Assembly: GCA_029263295.1 (NCBI GenBank)
Contig: JAJCXT010000055.1
Span: forward strand, 81,085-145,084
Direction: 5' to 3'
Origin: Acidobacteriota bacterium
GTDB taxonomy: Bacteria; Acidobacteriota; UBA890; WLXD01
Length of the DNA stretch: 64,000 nt
Shown here: in pieces, positions 28,393-37,207 of the stretch
Numbering within the stretch: position 1 is the first letter of the stretch
How the letters are laid out: the number at the start of each line of letters is the position of its first letter
Program-made: the position numbers and the translations under genes
The notes under the pieces: model-generated
What the model was told of the DNA's origin: nothing
The model's input: only the letters and a program-made list of their open reading frames with translations
The model's database searches: none

Positions 28393-30033
28393 CTAGCCGG
28401 TCTGGATCGCCGCCGCGGCCACGCGGGCAGTGAACACGCAGCCGCCGAGAAACGTCCCTTCGAGCGAACGCTTGCCGTGCACGCCACCGCCGCCAAAGCC
28501 CGCAGCCTCACCCACGGCGAACAGCCCCGCAATCGGTTCGCCTGAGGTGTCCAGCACTCGCGACCGCAGATCAGTCTGGATACCACCGAGACTCTTGCGG
28601 GTGGTGATCCGTTCGCGAATGGCGATGAGTGGCCGGCCGCGCTGGTCATCGATCGCTGCGAATTTGCACGTCCGGAGCCTGTCACCACGATAGCGACGAA
28701 CCTGCGCGATTCGCCGCAGCTGGTCGTCGTTGTGGTAGCGCTGTGGCCGTCGAGTCATCTCGTCGTAGCGCCGGATCTCCTCGGCCAGCCAGGCGCCATC
28801 AACGTCGTCGGTGCCATCGAGTTCGTGCATCTTCGCTACTAGTTCCGATACCGATTCGGCCGCGACGAAGTCCGGACACTTCGCCAGCAACTCATCGACG
28901 AGTGCCTTGTTACCCCGCAGTAGCGTGAGCACAAAACGCAACCGTTGCCGATCACGCATCGCCGGATTGAACTCGGCACCCGAGATCGCCAGCTCCCGTC
29001 GCGCGATGCGGGCGTTGAGAACCTGCCAGGAATGTTGCTTGTCCTGGGCACAGATCGTCTGCGCCAGATGGCTCGTGTCGAAGCCGCCCACTAGCGGCGG
29101 TGACGCGAAGCGACTTCCCCGCCAGTTGACCCAGAGCGCCGATCGCGGCGGCACCAGCGAGAGGCCGTGGTGCTCGTGCTGCGGCTGCCAGTGGCGCACC
29201 CCGGCCGCGTAGAGCCAGACCCTGTCCAGATGAGTGAGGCTGGCGCCCCGTCGCGCCGCCGCCTCGTGCATCACGCCATCGGCGGCGGGCTGCGAGCCAT
29301 TCAACAACTCGGTCGGGGCCCGACCGTAACCTTCGGGCCAGCGCTCGCGCACCTTCTTCAGATCGCCGCAGACCCCACCAGCCGCGACCACCACCGCATC
29401 ACCTTCCGCCGAGAACTCACCGGTAGCGACGTTGATCCCTTCGGACCCTCCGCCCTCGCCCAACACCTCGCCAGCCACGCCGACGATCCGACCGGAGCGC
29501 TCGATCAACTCCAGCGCGCGGTGGCGCCCGAAGACCAACAACCGGTCCTTGTGTGGATGCACGGCGATGCGCTCGAGGAGGACCTCGATCAGACGCGCGC
29601 CTGTGCCCCACACCATATGAAAGCGCGGAACAGAATTGCCGGGCCGGTGCAGCCCCCGCTCGACCCAGTGCACGATGGGAAAGAACTTCACGCCGCAGCC
29701 ACGCAGCCAGTCATAAACGACTTCGCGCGACGCGTTGACGTAGGCCTCTGCCCAGCTGCGCGGCCACTGTTCCGTGCCGTCGAGTTCGCCGTAGGCGAGC
29801 CAGTCGCGCAGGGCCAGGTCGGGGCTGTCGCGGATGCCCCCACGGCGTTGCTCCGGGCTGCCGACGATGAAGATGCCGCCGAAAGCCTGGCGCGCGAGTC
29901 CGCCGAGCCGGTTTCGAGGCCCGGCCTCGAGCAGGATCACACTCTGGCCCGCGTCCAGGAGTTCTATTGCCGTGACCAGGCCGGCAAGCCCGCCCCCCAC
30001 CACAACCGTGTCGGCTCTGTAGGTAGCGCCCAT
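28393..30033 (-). CDS. FAD-binding dehydrogenase (fumarate-reductase/KstD-like flavoprotein)
   Basis: ADTVVVGGGLAGLVTAIELLDAGQSVILLEAG; GLFAVGEAAGFGGGGVHGKRSLEGTFLGGCVFTARVA. Confidence 0.9.
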   Translation of the reverse strand: MGATYRADTVVVGGGLAGLVTAIELLDAGQSVILLEAGPRNRLGGLARQAFGGIFIVGSPEQRRGGIRDSPDLALRDWLAYGELDGTEQWPRSWAEAYVNASREVVYDWLRGCGVKFFPIVHWVERGLHRPGNSVPRFHMVWGTGARLIEVLLERIAVHPHKDRLLVFGRHRALELIERSGRIVGVAGEVLGEGGGSEGINVATGEFSAEGDAVVVAAGGVCGDLKKVRERWPEGYGRAPTELLNGSQPAADGVMHEAAARRGASLTHLDRVWLYAAGVRHWQPQHEHHGLSLVPPRSALWVNWRGSRFASPPLVGGFDTSHLAQTICAQDKQHSWQVLNARIARRELAISGAEFNPAMRDRQRLRFVLTLLRGNKALVDELLAKCPDFVAAESVSELVAKMHELDGTDDVDGAWLAEEIRRYDEMTRRPQRYHNDDQLRRIAQVRRYRGDRLRTCKFAAIDDQRGRPLIAIRERITTRKSLGGIQTDLRSRVLDTSGEPIAGLFAVGEAAGFGGGGVHGKRSLEGTFLGGCVFTARVAAAAIQTG

Positions 30034-30164
30034 GACACCTCGGTTTCGCGAGAGGTTCCGACCCTGCCGGCCGCCTGTGGCAGCAGTCCGCCCCACGATG
30101 GGGCAGCATGGGAATCGCGTCAACCCCTGAAACCTGTCCGCAGACCACAGCAGTCCCTCGCGCC

Positions 30165-31223
30165 ATGACCGAACCCACCCCCGTTGACTCGCCGCCGGCC
30201 GCTGCCAGTGCCGGACAGCCGCCGCGCAACAAGTTCGTCGCCGCGGCCGCTCGCTGGGGCATGGTCATCATTCTCGTCGGCGCCGCCCTGAACCTGGCCA
30301 TGGCGTGGCAATCGATCGGTTCGGGCGCAAGCCGCGCGCTCGACAACGTAGCGCCCGCATGGCTGGCCGTGGCGGCAGTGCTGGGCATCGCGCCGTGGTT
30401 CTTCAGCTCCGGGCGTATCTGGATGTGGGCCCGATTCCTGGATTGCCCGATCTCGTTCCGCGACGCCCTGCGAACGACTACCGCCACTGAGTTGACCTCG
30501 TCGATCAGCCCCAAGGCAATCGGCGGCGCACCTGCCAAGGTCGCCGTGATGATCGACTCCGGCGTGCGACCCGGCCGGGCCGCGTCGATCCTGCTTCTGG
30601 ACAACCTCGCGGACGTCGTGTTCTTCGCGGCGATCGCCCCCGCCATCGCGTTCTTCACGGCCCGCTGGAAGGTACCGGAGGTCCAGGAGGTACTGCTGCG
30701 CGTTCTCGACAAGCTCGGTACCGTCGCACCGTGGTTGCTCGGCGCTATCGCACTGCTCGTTGTGGTCGCCCTCGTCTGGCGCCGCCGCGCCCCCACGAGA
30801 ACGGATGGCGGCAGCAAGCTTCGTCAGGCGCTTACCCAGGTCCGCACCGACTTCCTGTCGGCGTACGCGCTCGTCGCGCGACGCGGCAAGCTGCACTCGC
30901 TCGCAGCCCTCGGTTTCACGACCGGCCTGTGGCTAACCCGCGCCTCGGTGGCCACCGCGGTGATCTACGGGCTCGGTCAGCAAGCCGACCCAATTCTCTT
31001 CTTCCTGCTGCAGTGGGTCGTGTTCGCGATGATGGTCTTCGTGCCGACCCCCGGCGCCGCCCTCGGCGCCGAGGCCTCGTTTGCCGCCATCTTCGACGGC
31101 TTCGTGGTGGAAGGACTACTGGGCGTACTCACGGCCGGCTGGAGGTTCTTCTCCTTCTACCTGCCGCTCCTGTTCGGCCTCGTTCTGATGCCGCTGCTGA
31201 GCCACAAACGCGACGAGGCCTAG
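30165..31223 (+). CDS. Flippase-like membrane protein (lysylphosphatidylglycerol synthase TM-region family)
   Basis: Multiple TM helices; ATELTSSISPKAIGGAPAKVAVMIDSGVRPGRAASILLLDNLADVVFF. Confidence 0.8.
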   Translation: MTEPTPVDSPPAAASAGQPPRNKFVAAAARWGMVIILVGAALNLAMAWQSIGSGASRALDNVAPAWLAVAAVLGIAPWFFSSGRIWMWARFLDCPISFRDALRTTTATELTSSISPKAIGGAPAKVAVMIDSGVRPGRAASILLLDNLADVVFFAAIAPAIAFFTARWKVPEVQEVLLRVLDKLGTVAPWLLGAIALLVVVALVWRRRAPTRTDGGSKLRQALTQVRTDFLSAYALVARRGKLHSLAALGFTTGLWLTRASVATAVIYGLGQQADPILFFLLQWVVFAMMVFVPTPGAALGAEASFAAIFDGFVVEGLLGVLTAGWRFFSFYLPLLFGLVLMPLLSHKRDEA

Positions 31224-31306
31224 CCGCGGGAGCGACGACGACGCCCTGAGTTGCGGCACGCAGGCAGCCCCGTCCGCACCCCGGTGCGCTGGTTCTGTGC
31301 CGATGC

Positions 31307-31389
31307 GGCCATTCGTCGACCGGTAGCGACAGGTCACCGAAAGGTGAACGACGCGCGCTACCGCCGCCGCGCCGCGAGGTGTTCTGATG
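31307..31389 (+). promoter_or_regulatory. Dispersed 5' element copy C (21-bp-period direct repeat, RBS, ATG)
   Basis: TTCGTCG (31312) and GTCACCG (31333) 21 bp apart; GACAGGTCACCGAAA from 31328, 59 nt upstream of ATG 31387. Confidence 0.65.
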
Positions 31390-33114
31390 AGCACTTTAGG
31401 CACGAACAGCATGGAGAATTCATCGATGGGCAGAGCGCCTTGGCACCGAGTAGTCGTGACACACATCGCCTCACAGCGGGCGGCGCGAACACCGCGGCAA
31501 CGCCGAAGCAGGCGCTCCGCGATGTGCGCGGTTCTCGCGATCGGGTTGGCAGCATCGGCGCTAGCTGGTGCCCAACCAACGGCTCGGTCCTCGCAACAAA
31601 CACGTACGGCAGAGTCGTATCGTCGTGCCCGTACCCAGCTCAAGGAGACCATTCAGGCCTTGGGTGGGCCGGCCGTTACATCGTTTCACGCGCTCGAGCT
31701 TCGCTACTCGGGCACGAGGTTCGCTCGCGGGCAGAGCGCCAGCCCCAACGGGCCCAGCCTCGAACAACCGGTGTCCGGGCGCTTCGTCTACGAGCAGAAT
31801 GGCCGTCAGTACCATGAGAACTCAGCCGTAATTCTCGGGGGAACGGACCGGTCTCACAGGCGCGTCCTCGACGATAGCCAAGGTTGGCATCTGTGGGTTT
31901 CGCGAAAGACGCTGTCGGAGCTATCCCCGAACGACGTTGCGCTGTTGAAGCGCTCTCCCGCCGGCTGGATGGAGAGCACCCTACCGCACAGCCTGGTAGC
32001 GATGGCCCTCGCCAGGCCGGCGGCGCTGCGCTGGCTCGGAGAGGAGGAGCGGGCCGGATCCAGAGTTGCCCGGATCGGGTTCACTGATGCCGTCGGCACC
32101 AGCTTCACGCTGGTCATCGACGGCGCCACGGATCTGCCAACGGCGGTCGAGACGATGGCGTCCGACCTGTTGCTGGGCGACGCGATGCGCACCGTGCTCT
32201 ACGACACGTACGAGTCTGTCGATGGGCTGCAGGTCCCACGTCGTCTCGAGTTCCGGATCAACGATCAGCCGCTGCAGCGGTGGAAGCTCGATGGCGTCAG
32301 GCTGCTGGACGCGGTCGACGACGCCGTCTTCGAGCGCCCCGCAGATGTCGTGCCGGTCGAGTACGCGCCCTCCTTCCGGCCACGACAACTCGCGCCCGGC
32401 GTCTGGGCGATGCGTCTCTATTCAGGGCCAGCGAATACCTACAACACACTCCTGGTGGACGTCGGCGATTCGCTGGTTGTCATCGAAGCGCCTCTGACTG
32501 GCCTGTTTCGCGGGATAGTGCAGCGAGTCGCATCGCAACTCGCTCCGGGCAAGCCCATCCGCCACGTCGTCACGACCCACCACCACCACGACCACTCCGG
32601 GGGCATACGTGCCTGGCTCGGCTCGGACACCACGATCCACACGGGGCCCCAGACGGCAGAGTTCATACGGCGCGTCGCAAGTGCTCAGCACACACTCACG
32701 CCGCAGGCTCCGGTAGCGCCGGAAAACGTGCGGCTGGATGTCGTCACCGACACGACCACGATCGGCGAAGGAGCCAACGCCGTTCGTCTCGTGCAGGTAG
32801 GACCTGCCCCGCACGTCGACGACATGCTCATCGCCTATTTACCAGGCGCCCGTCTCGTATTCGTGTCCGATCTATTCGCCGTTCCGGACGGCGGCTGGTA
32901 CCCGGCGCCGAGCCCGTCGTTCGAGTTCTTCGCAGCGACTCTTGATCGGCTGGGCTGGGAGGTCGACACGTTCGTTTCGGGCCACGGACTCGTCGGCACA
33001 CCCGCCGATCTGGAGGCAGCGTTGGCCGGACCCGGCCCGACCCGCACGCGATCATGGAGCGGCGCCACCGAGTCAACCGGCGGCGGCGATGGAGCGGCGA
33101 CCGGGCGGCGATGA
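31387..33114 (+). CDS. Exported MBL-fold metallo-hydrolase
   Basis: HVVTTHHHHDHSGGIRAWLG; FVSDLF; VSGHGLVGTP; start may be downstream near the hydrophobic segment. Confidence 0.88.
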   Translation: MSTLGTNSMENSSMGRAPWHRVVVTHIASQRAARTPRQRRSRRSAMCAVLAIGLAASALAGAQPTARSSQQTRTAESYRRARTQLKETIQALGGPAVTSFHALELRYSGTRFARGQSASPNGPSLEQPVSGRFVYEQNGRQYHENSAVILGGTDRSHRRVLDDSQGWHLWVSRKTLSELSPNDVALLKRSPAGWMESTLPHSLVAMALARPAALRWLGEEERAGSRVARIGFTDAVGTSFTLVIDGATDLPTAVETMASDLLLGDAMRTVLYDTYESVDGLQVPRRLEFRINDQPLQRWKLDGVRLLDAVDDAVFERPADVVPVEYAPSFRPRQLAPGVWAMRLYSGPANTYNTLLVDVGDSLVVIEAPLTGLFRGIVQRVASQLAPGKPIRHVVTTHHHHDHSGGIRAWLGSDTTIHTGPQTAEFIRRVASAQHTLTPQAPVAPENVRLDVVTDTTTIGEGANAVRLVQVGPAPHVDDMLIAYLPGARLVFVSDLFAVPDGGWYPAPSPSFEFFAATLDRLGWEVDTFVSGHGLVGTPADLEAALAGPGPTRTRSWSGATESTGGGDGAATGRR

Positions 33115-33167
33115 GTGGGGCCGACTCGCGAGGCTCTGCAATCCAGCTCGGAGCATCGAGCAGCTGG

Positions 33168-34571
33168 TCAAGGAGCCTCGGCCTCGATTGCGAACTCCAC
33201 AACCCACAGCTGCCGTTCGCCCCCGACATCGTGCAGCGCGGTGGCCAAGAAACGACCGGCGCCAAGACCCGCCAGGCCCTGGGTATCGCCGCCGTTGGCC
33301 CAGCGTCCGTCCATGCAGGCCCGGCCTTCGGTCAGCGGCACGCCCGGGCCGAAGGTGCTGCCGCCGTCGGTCGAGACCGCGCCGAAGAGGCGGAAGCATC
33401 TCCCCGAGGGGTCTTCACGGCGATCGTTCCAGGTCACGGCTACGACGCCGTCGCTCACCGCGAGGCCAGGGTTGCTCAGATTGGCATCGAAACCGCCGTC
33501 ATTGACGCGTTGCGGCTCCGACCAGGTCCGGCCGCCATCGACGGAGGTCGCCATGTAGATCTGGATGCGCTCCCCAACAGCCTCCGGCCAGACCAAGTAC
33601 ATGGCGCCGCTAGCAGAATCCAACGCCAGACGGCCGCCGCCGAGTCCCATCCGCGAAAGACCGCGACGAGCATTGCCGTAGGTGTGCATGGTGGCCATTT
33701 CAAACGGACCCTCATGCTCCCGAGCGTCATTGCTCAATCGCAGGAGCGAGAACCTGCCCGTGAGGCGCCCATCCCTCGGGCCCTCCCCGCCACCTCGCCG
33801 GATGAACCCGATGTAGGGCAGGAGCAGGTCGCCGCCCGACTCAACCATCAGGTCGGTAACCACGTGCAGAATCTGCTCACCGGGTGGCGGCAAGAACAAC
33901 CGTGGCGACTGATACGAGACGCCGCCGTCATCGGAGTAGGACACTGCGATGACGTCACTCGCAATGCTCTCGAACACCGTGATTCCGATCTTCCCGGCGG
34001 TGTAGATACGGCCTTGATCGGCCCCGTCTCCCGTAACGACTCGCACAAACTGCCGGTCGTAACTGCCGCCGGGGACCGTCACACCCTCCCTCCAGTGGCG
34101 CCCCTCATCGTCGGAACGCCAGACCATCATTCCAGAGGCGAGTGTCGTGAAGAAGGCAGTGCCGTCGAGGCCAAAGGTGATCATGGGGTCACCGCTCGGA
34201 AAGATGTCAGATCCATCCGACTGTGCAGCACGGTCCCACGTGCGGCCTCCGTCATCGCTGGCGTAGATCACCGAGCCACGAGCCCCAGCCGTCATCGCGG
34301 TGACCAGCGCGCGGCGCGAGTCGGAAGGGTCGACCGCAAGCCAGGGCTCGAGCGGCCCGAGTCCAGCAGCGCCGTCGGCCACCCGAACCGCCTGGTTCGG
34401 GCGCGGAACCGACTGCTCGGCGTGCGCGGCGACTTCTGTCTTGGGCGCGGCGATGCCGGCAGAAGTCGCCGTCATCAAGCCGACCACCGCCAGCGTCCGT
34501 GTCACCGCGAGCGCGCCGGCTGTCTTGGAACGTCGCATCACGCGTCGCATCCTCTCGGGGAATATCTTCAA
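33168..34571 (-). CDS. Exported sialidase/BNR-repeat-like beta-propeller protein
   Basis: YASDDGGRTWDRA, WRSDDEGRHWREG, YSDDGGVSYQSP, TSVDGGRTWSEP Asp-box repeats. Confidence 0.88.
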   Translation of the reverse strand: MKIFPERMRRVMRRSKTAGALAVTRTLAVVGLMTATSAGIAAPKTEVAAHAEQSVPRPNQAVRVADGAAGLGPLEPWLAVDPSDSRRALVTAMTAGARGSVIYASDDGGRTWDRAAQSDGSDIFPSGDPMITFGLDGTAFFTTLASGMMVWRSDDEGRHWREGVTVPGGSYDRQFVRVVTGDGADQGRIYTAGKIGITVFESIASDVIAVSYSDDGGVSYQSPRLFLPPPGEQILHVVTDLMVESGGDLLLPYIGFIRRGGGEGPRDGRLTGRFSLLRLSNDAREHEGPFEMATMHTYGNARRGLSRMGLGGGRLALDSASGAMYLVWPEAVGERIQIYMATSVDGGRTWSEPQRVNDGGFDANLSNPGLAVSDGVVAVTWNDRREDPSGRCFRLFGAVSTDGGSTFGPGVPLTEGRACMDGRWANGGDTQGLAGLGAGRFLATALHDVGGERQLWVVEFAIEAEAP

Positions 34572-34624
34572 ACGTCCATCTCAATGATCCTATTGTCTTT
34601 CGCGGCGGGACCTTGCAGCGAGCC

Positions 34625-34708
34625 TGTCCGTTCACCGAGCGCAAACGACAGGTCACCGAAAAACGACCCACTGATCCTGTCCCCTGCCGACCCCGAGGTG
34701 ATTTGATG
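34625..34708 (+). promoter_or_regulatory. Dispersed 5' element copy B
   Basis: TTCACCG (34631) and GTCACCG (34652) 21 bp apart; GACAGGTCACCGAAA from 34647, 59 nt upstream of ATG 34706. Confidence 0.7.
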
Positions 34709-35644
34709 GCCGGCATGAGAAGGACGTTGTGGACAGTTCTCGGGATGGGGATCGCAGGCTTCACGCTGGTGGCATTCGCCAGACCAAGTGGACTCGCGAC
34801 AGAAGCGTCCTCGGCCTGCGAGGCAATTCGTGGCCTGCAGGAGCTTCAGCGGCCGGGGAGTGTCCTCTTGCTCGGTGAGATGCACGGAACCGTCGAGAGT
34901 CCCCGATTCGTTCTGAATGTCGCGTGTCTCGCCGCGAGTGCTGACATACCTATCATCGTCGGCCTGGAGCTCGCCGTCGCCGATCAGCAACTGGTCGACT
35001 CTTTCCTCGAATCGTCGGGCTCGGAACAGGACCGGCAGGCGCTCATGGCAACCTCGCACTGGCAGCGTGACTACCAGGACGGTCGCAACAGCCAGGCGAT
35101 GTTCGAGTTGATTGACGGGCTGCGCCAACTGCGAAGTGCCGGGAATCTTGTCGGCATTGTGTTCTTCGACTCGCAGCCCGGTGGCGGTCAGGCGCGCGAG
35201 CGGGCCATGGCCGAGCGGCTCGCTGGAGCCGTCCTCGGCGCACCTGAGGCCATGGTCGTCGTGTTGACTGGCAACATGCACAGTCGTATCGAGTTCGGCA
35301 ACCGCTTCGACGCGAACTACGAACCCATGGGCTACCTGCTCGCCAAGAAGATCTCCGACCACGACCTGATGTCGCTGAACGTGTCCTACTCAGGCGGCCA
35401 GGCCTGGGTCTGTGCGCCCGAGTGCGGGGTCATCGATCTTGGCAGCCGCGGACCATCGGCCACACCGGTGAACGAGATCCAGCTAGGGTCGGCAGGCGGG
35501 CACCTGGGGACGTACGGAGTGGGACGGATCACCGCCTCGCCGCCAGCCCGCACGCACGCACGCGCCGGACTAGCGGCCGCCCGTCACAGAGAGTCGCTGC
35601 CCGCGCAGCACCCCCAGGAGGCAGCGCCTGCACTCTCTCTCTAG
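34706..35644 (+). CDS. ChaN-like (heme-binding/Tiki superfamily) exported protein
   Basis: SVLLLGEMHGTVESPRF ... GLELAVADQQLVDSFL ... VLTGNMHSRIEFG. Confidence 0.75.
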   Translation: MAGMRRTLWTVLGMGIAGFTLVAFARPSGLATEASSACEAIRGLQELQRPGSVLLLGEMHGTVESPRFVLNVACLAASADIPIIVGLELAVADQQLVDSFLESSGSEQDRQALMATSHWQRDYQDGRNSQAMFELIDGLRQLRSAGNLVGIVFFDSQPGGGQARERAMAERLAGAVLGAPEAMVVVLTGNMHSRIEFGNRFDANYEPMGYLLAKKISDHDLMSLNVSYSGGQAWVCAPECGVIDLGSRGPSATPVNEIQLGSAGGHLGTYGVGRITASPPARTHARAGLAAARHRESLPAQHPQEAAPALSL

Positions 35645-36255
35645 CGCCCCCCGGTGAGCACGACGATGTAGGCGTGCGGGCTACCTTCCTGCAGCACCCA
35701 TGGCATGAACGGGTTGGTCCCGTCGGAGCCGATATCGGCGTTCGTCAGGCCCGGTGCATAGACCATGATGTGCGGTGGGTAGCTGATGACCTTGCTGCCG
35801 TTGAACACCTTGTTGCGGTCCGAGAGCATGTACGAGACGCCGGCTTTGGCCGGCGCCACGAATTCGCCGCTGTCGAAGCCCTCCTGAATGCGGTCGTTGA
35901 TCTCGTCCTCACTCACGCCCGCGCTGCGCAGTCGGCCGCGTTCCATATACACGGGGAGGATGGTGCGCGTTCCTTCCTCATCGAGACAAGTTGGCTCGAA
36001 AGTACCGTTGGGGGCACGCGAGACGAGACACGACGCGCCGTTGGAGCCCTCGCGGGCAACGTCGTAGCCGGCGTCACCGACCACGTAGATCGTGGCGCCC
36101 GCTGCCATCGTCGGGGGGCCGGCGCTTTCGGCCAGAGCGACCTCCTCAGCACGCGTCTCGAATTCAATCGCCTGATGCGCTGACGCCACCGCTGGGAGCC
36201 ACGCGAGGGCTGCCAGCACCATCACCTGCATCGCTGCTGAGCTACGAACGTTCAT
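35641..36255 (-). CDS. Exported protein of unknown function
   Basis: MNVRSSAAMQVMVLAALAWLPAVASAHQ signal peptide; 204 aa. Confidence 0.65.
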   Translation of the reverse strand: MNVRSSAAMQVMVLAALAWLPAVASAHQAIEFETRAEEVALAESAGPPTMAAGATIYVVGDAGYDVAREGSNGASCLVSRAPNGTFEPTCLDEEGTRTILPVYMERGRLRSAGVSEDEINDRIQEGFDSGEFVAPAKAGVSYMLSDRNKVFNGSKVISYPPHIMVYAPGLTNADIGSDGTNPFMPWVLQEGSPHAYIVVLTGGR

Positions 36256-36368
36256 GATCTCTCCTGTCGGTTGTGGCAGAGCCGCGGGGTCGGGCCCTTC
36301 TCTTACTGCGTGACAGGCGCACCTCAAAGGGTTGCAGCGGACCGGCCAACCGCGACGATCGTGGTGTT

Positions 36369-36965
36369 TCAGCGGCTATTCAGTTTCTCCGCGTACGCCG
36401 CCTGGTCGGCCAGCGGCGGGACGCCGTACTCAGCGCGGATGGAGTCGGGCAGCCAATCAGCGTACTCGCCCATCGACCACGGGTCCTCGGGCTCGACGCG
36501 GATGTACTGCGTACCCAATCGCTGGGGCGCCTCCGTGCGGTGGAGATACCGATCGAGCGATGCTGCGCTCAGCCAGCGACCGCCATCGTGGCCCTTGAAA
36601 CCGGCTACGGTCGCGAGGATGTGCGAGATCATGATGTCCTCGGAACCCTTGCCATGCTGTAGAACCATCGCCGCATGGTAGTAGTCGTCGGCCGCTTTGA
36701 GATCGCCGGCGCGGACAATCTCGAGAACGCGGTCGCGGCGTTCCTCGTCCCGCCGGGAGACTCCCTCCCATTGCTCCTCGGTGGGCGGCGTCTCCCACTT
36801 TCGGTCCGCCTGGTCGGCCTCGTACATTTGCCGCAACTCCATCGACACGGGAGAAGCTTCCGCCCTCGCGGGCTCCGGCTCTTGCTCCTGCCCATCCGCT
36901 AGAAGTACCGGCGCAAGTCCTGCGACTAGCAGCCCTGCGACCATAGCCCGTCGATTCCTCGTCAT
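36369..36965 (-). CDS. Exported protein of unknown function
   Basis: MTRNRRAMVAGLLVAGLAPVLLADGQ signal-like N-terminus; HAAMVLQHGKGSEDIMISHILATVAGFKGHDGGRWLSAASLDRYL. Confidence 0.7.
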   Translation of the reverse strand: MTRNRRAMVAGLLVAGLAPVLLADGQEQEPEPARAEASPVSMELRQMYEADQADRKWETPPTEEQWEGVSRRDEERRDRVLEIVRAGDLKAADDYYHAAMVLQHGKGSEDIMISHILATVAGFKGHDGGRWLSAASLDRYLHRTEAPQRLGTQYIRVEPEDPWSMGEYADWLPDSIRAEYGVPPLADQAAYAEKLNSR

Positions 36966-37028
36966 AGTCAATGCCTCGTTCCTAAGATGAGCTTTCTGAG
37001 ATAACCCCGCCGTCTCCGCGGCGCGACG

Positions 37029-37071
37029 AAAAGAAGCGCGGAGTTGCCGATCCTCATTGACAACTCCGCGC
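37029..37071 (-). terminator. Rho-independent terminator downstream of the TonB receptor
   Basis: Minus strand GCGCGGAGTTG...CAACTCCGCGC perfect 11-bp stem followed by TTCTTTT. Confidence 0.75.
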
Positions 37072-37207
37072 CCCAAGAGCTCCCCGTGCTGCCTATCGCA
37101 GAGGAGCCAAAGCAGTTTCTGCGAGTCGCGACGAACGCCCCCGGGGCTAGGAAACCCCGGGGACAACGTCGCGTCGCAAGGTCACCGAAGTGACCTCACG
37201 GCACTCC

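Noticed and set aside
33054-34706. 550-aa plus-strand ORF antisense to the sialidase-like gene
   Set aside because: Opposite frame encodes conserved Asp-box repeats; this one has no domain-like pattern.
37178-37200. AGGTCACCGAA core match resembling the LytTR-like element
   Set aside because: No second half-site 21 bp away, no RBS/ATG at 59 nt; better explained as a UUCG tetraloop hairpin downstream of the TonB receptor.
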